A stretch of 7,371 nucleotides of DNA from Acetobacteraceae bacterium (lineage in GTDB: Bacteria > Pseudomonadota > Alphaproteobacteria > Acetobacterales > Acetobacteraceae), in contig JASHVB010000052.1 of assembly GCA_030039695.1 (NCBI GenBank), forward strand, positions 1 through 7,371, written 5' to 3'. The notes under the pieces were generated by a model. The model saw only the letters and a list, made by a program, of their open reading frames with translations, did no database searches and was not told the DNA's origin. The position numbers were made by a program, and so were the translations under genes. Below, one piece after another: positions 6,653 through 7,371 of this stretch (the stretch's first letter is position 1; each line of letters opens with the position of its first letter).

Positions 6653-6657
6653 GGGAG
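6653..6657 (+). promoter_or_regulatory. Ribosome binding site deciding the ybjN start
   Basis: GGGAG, eight bases before the ATG at 6666. The in-frame TTG at 6651 overlaps this site's upstream edge and has no ribosome site of its own, so 6666 is preferred. Confidence 0.6.
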
Positions 6658-6665
6658 ACCTCGCC

Positions 6666-7172
6666 ATGTCCGCCACCCTCTCCTCCCACTCACTCGACTC
6701 TGCCGCCAACCCGCTCGACGTGATCGAGCAGATCGTCGCGGCCAACGACTGGGCGTTCGACCGGCACAGCGAGTCGGAGATGGCCGCCGAGGCCCCCGGC
6801 CGCTGGTGCGACTACGGCCTCTATTTCAACTGGTCGCATGAGATCAGCGCGATGCACTTTACCTGCGCCTTCGACATGAAGGTGCCGCCGGCGCAACGCA
6901 CCGCGCTGTACGAGTTGCTCGCTCTGGCCAACGAAAAGCTGTGGATCGGCCATTTCGGGCTTGAAGGCGACGACGGCATGCCGGTGTTCCGCCACTCGGT
7001 GCTGTTGCGCGGTGCACCCGGCGCCTCGGCGGAAAGTCTGGAGGACATGGTGGATATCGCGCTGACCGAATGCGAGCGATTTTTTCCGGCCTTCCAGTTC
7101 GTGCTGTGGGGCGGCAAGACGCCGCCCGATGCGTTGGCGGCGGCGATGCTCGAGTGCGCGGGCGAGGCATAG
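6666..7172 (+). CDS. ybjN: YbjN domain-containing protein
   Basis: 168 residues, matching the alphaproteobacterial YbjN family from end to end: NPLDVIEQIVAANDWAFDR (15-33), GRWCDYGLYFNWS (45-57), MHFTCAFDMKVP (63-74), LYELLALANEKLWIGHFGL (81-99), FRHSVLLRG (108-116), and LTECERFFPAFQFVLWGGK (133-151). YbjN proteins are small cytoplasmic alpha/beta proteins resembling type III secretion chaperones in fold; in E. coli YbjN affects motility and stress responses, while the molecular role in alphaproteobacteria is unclear. The variable first 14 residues are Ser/Ala-rich. It lies 74 bases before proC on the same strand, an order often seen in alphaproteobacteria, where ybjN has been treated as a proC-associated gene. 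The two are probably co-transcribed, since no terminator hairpin is seen between them. Confidence 0.9.
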   Translation: MSATLSSHSLDSAANPLDVIEQIVAANDWAFDRHSESEMAAEAPGRWCDYGLYFNWSHEISAMHFTCAFDMKVPPAQRTALYELLALANEKLWIGHFGLEGDDGMPVFRHSVLLRGAPGASAESLEDMVDIALTECERFFPAFQFVLWGGKTPPDALAAAMLECAGEA

Positions 7173-7246
7173 CGCGGCCGCCGCCCTCTCCCAAACCCGC
7201 CGCCGGAATGCTACGCAGGCCGCCGAAACGCAGCGGGGGAAACGCC

Positions 7247-7371
7247 ATGACCGCCATTCCGCCGATCCTGTTGGTCGGCTGCGGCCGGATGGGTGGCGCC
7301 ATGCTGGCCGGCTGGCGGGAGCGCGGCCTGGCCCCGTCGATCGCCGTGGACCCGGCGCCGGAGGCGGCACG
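7247..7371 (+). CDS. proC: Pyrroline-5-carboxylate reductase, N-terminal part only
   Basis: Only 41 full codons are present before the window ends. The start MTAIPPILLVGCGRMGGAML is the NAD(P)-binding Rossmann motif (GCGRMGGAM, residues 11-19) found at the N-terminus of ProC, followed by a first helix and IAVDPAP, where the second beta strand ends. ProC reduces 1-pyrroline-5-carboxylate to proline with NAD(P)H in the cytoplasm, the last step of proline synthesis. GGGGGA lies six bases before the ATG. Position directly after ybjN strengthens the call. Other short-Rossmann dehydrogenases of the same superfamily (for example 6-phosphogluconate or prephenate dehydrogenases) cannot be fully excluded from so few residues. 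Confidence 0.78.
   Translation, partial: MTAIPPILLVGCGRMGGAMLAGWRERGLAPSIAVDPAPEAA

Larger units (their letters stand above)
6289..6665. other. 377-base divergent intergenic region between aspS and ybjN
   Basis: No convincing gene is visible here; the open frames crossing it are extensions from inside aspS or lack family-like sequence. It holds the aspS promoter candidate, two perfect inverted repeats (6372-6387 and 6494-6510), and a weak plus-strand promoter candidate for ybjN: TTGCGG (6528-6533), 18 bases, TAGGTT (6552-6557). If that promoter is real, the ybjN leader is about 100 bases long. I see no tRNA, riboswitch or small RNA that I can name. Confidence 0.6.

Noticed and set aside
6052..6723. 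Plus-strand frame of 223 codons across the aspS/ybjN gap
   Set aside because: It starts inside aspS on the opposite strand and overlaps the ybjN start out of frame; the translation is compositionally biased and has no family-like segment.

Overview
This window is GC-rich bacterial chromosome whose gene content points to an alphaproteobacterium, probably the Acetobacteraceae/Rhodospirillales group. The evidence is the adjacent ybjN-proC pair, an EipB-type (DUF1849) periplasmic protein, and an aspartyl-tRNA synthetase carrying the residues of the non-discriminating type. The lineage call is inferred from gene families only. No rRNA, tRNA, CRISPR array, transposase, integrase or phage gene is visible, and the region looks like core or near-core chromosome rather than a mobile island.

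Layout. Positions 1-1008 (minus) encode a persulfide dioxygenase (ETHE1-like) fused to a rhodanese domain, cut by the left window edge within a few residues of its expected end. Immediately upstream in the same orientation, 1079-2146 (minus) encodes a citrate-synthase-family protein with changed active-site residues. Divergently from it run a small, charged, unrecognised protein (2263-2484, plus, TTG start) and a DUF429-like, RNase-H-fold hypothetical protein (2486-3433, plus), separated by one base. A GC-rich hairpin cluster (3451-3510) lies between that pair and the convergent EipB-like gene (3532-4329, minus). Upstream of it is aspS (4498-6288, minus). A 377-base divergent intergenic region (6289-6665) separates aspS from ybjN (6666-7172, plus), which is followed by the first 41 codons of proC (7247 onward, plus), cut by the right edge.

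How the genes fit together. The left pair suggests persulfide/sulfite handling next to acyl-CoA/oxoacid metabolism; the metabolic link is unproven. The small-protein/DUF429 pair is probably co-translated. aspS and eipB share a direction but are 168 bases apart, so co-transcription is uncertain. ybjN-proC is likely a short transcription unit. The most unusual items are the altered catalytic residues of the citrate synthase homologue, the uncharacterised small-protein/DUF429 unit, and several perfect short inverted repeats in non-coding DNA. I found no convincing new multi-gene system.
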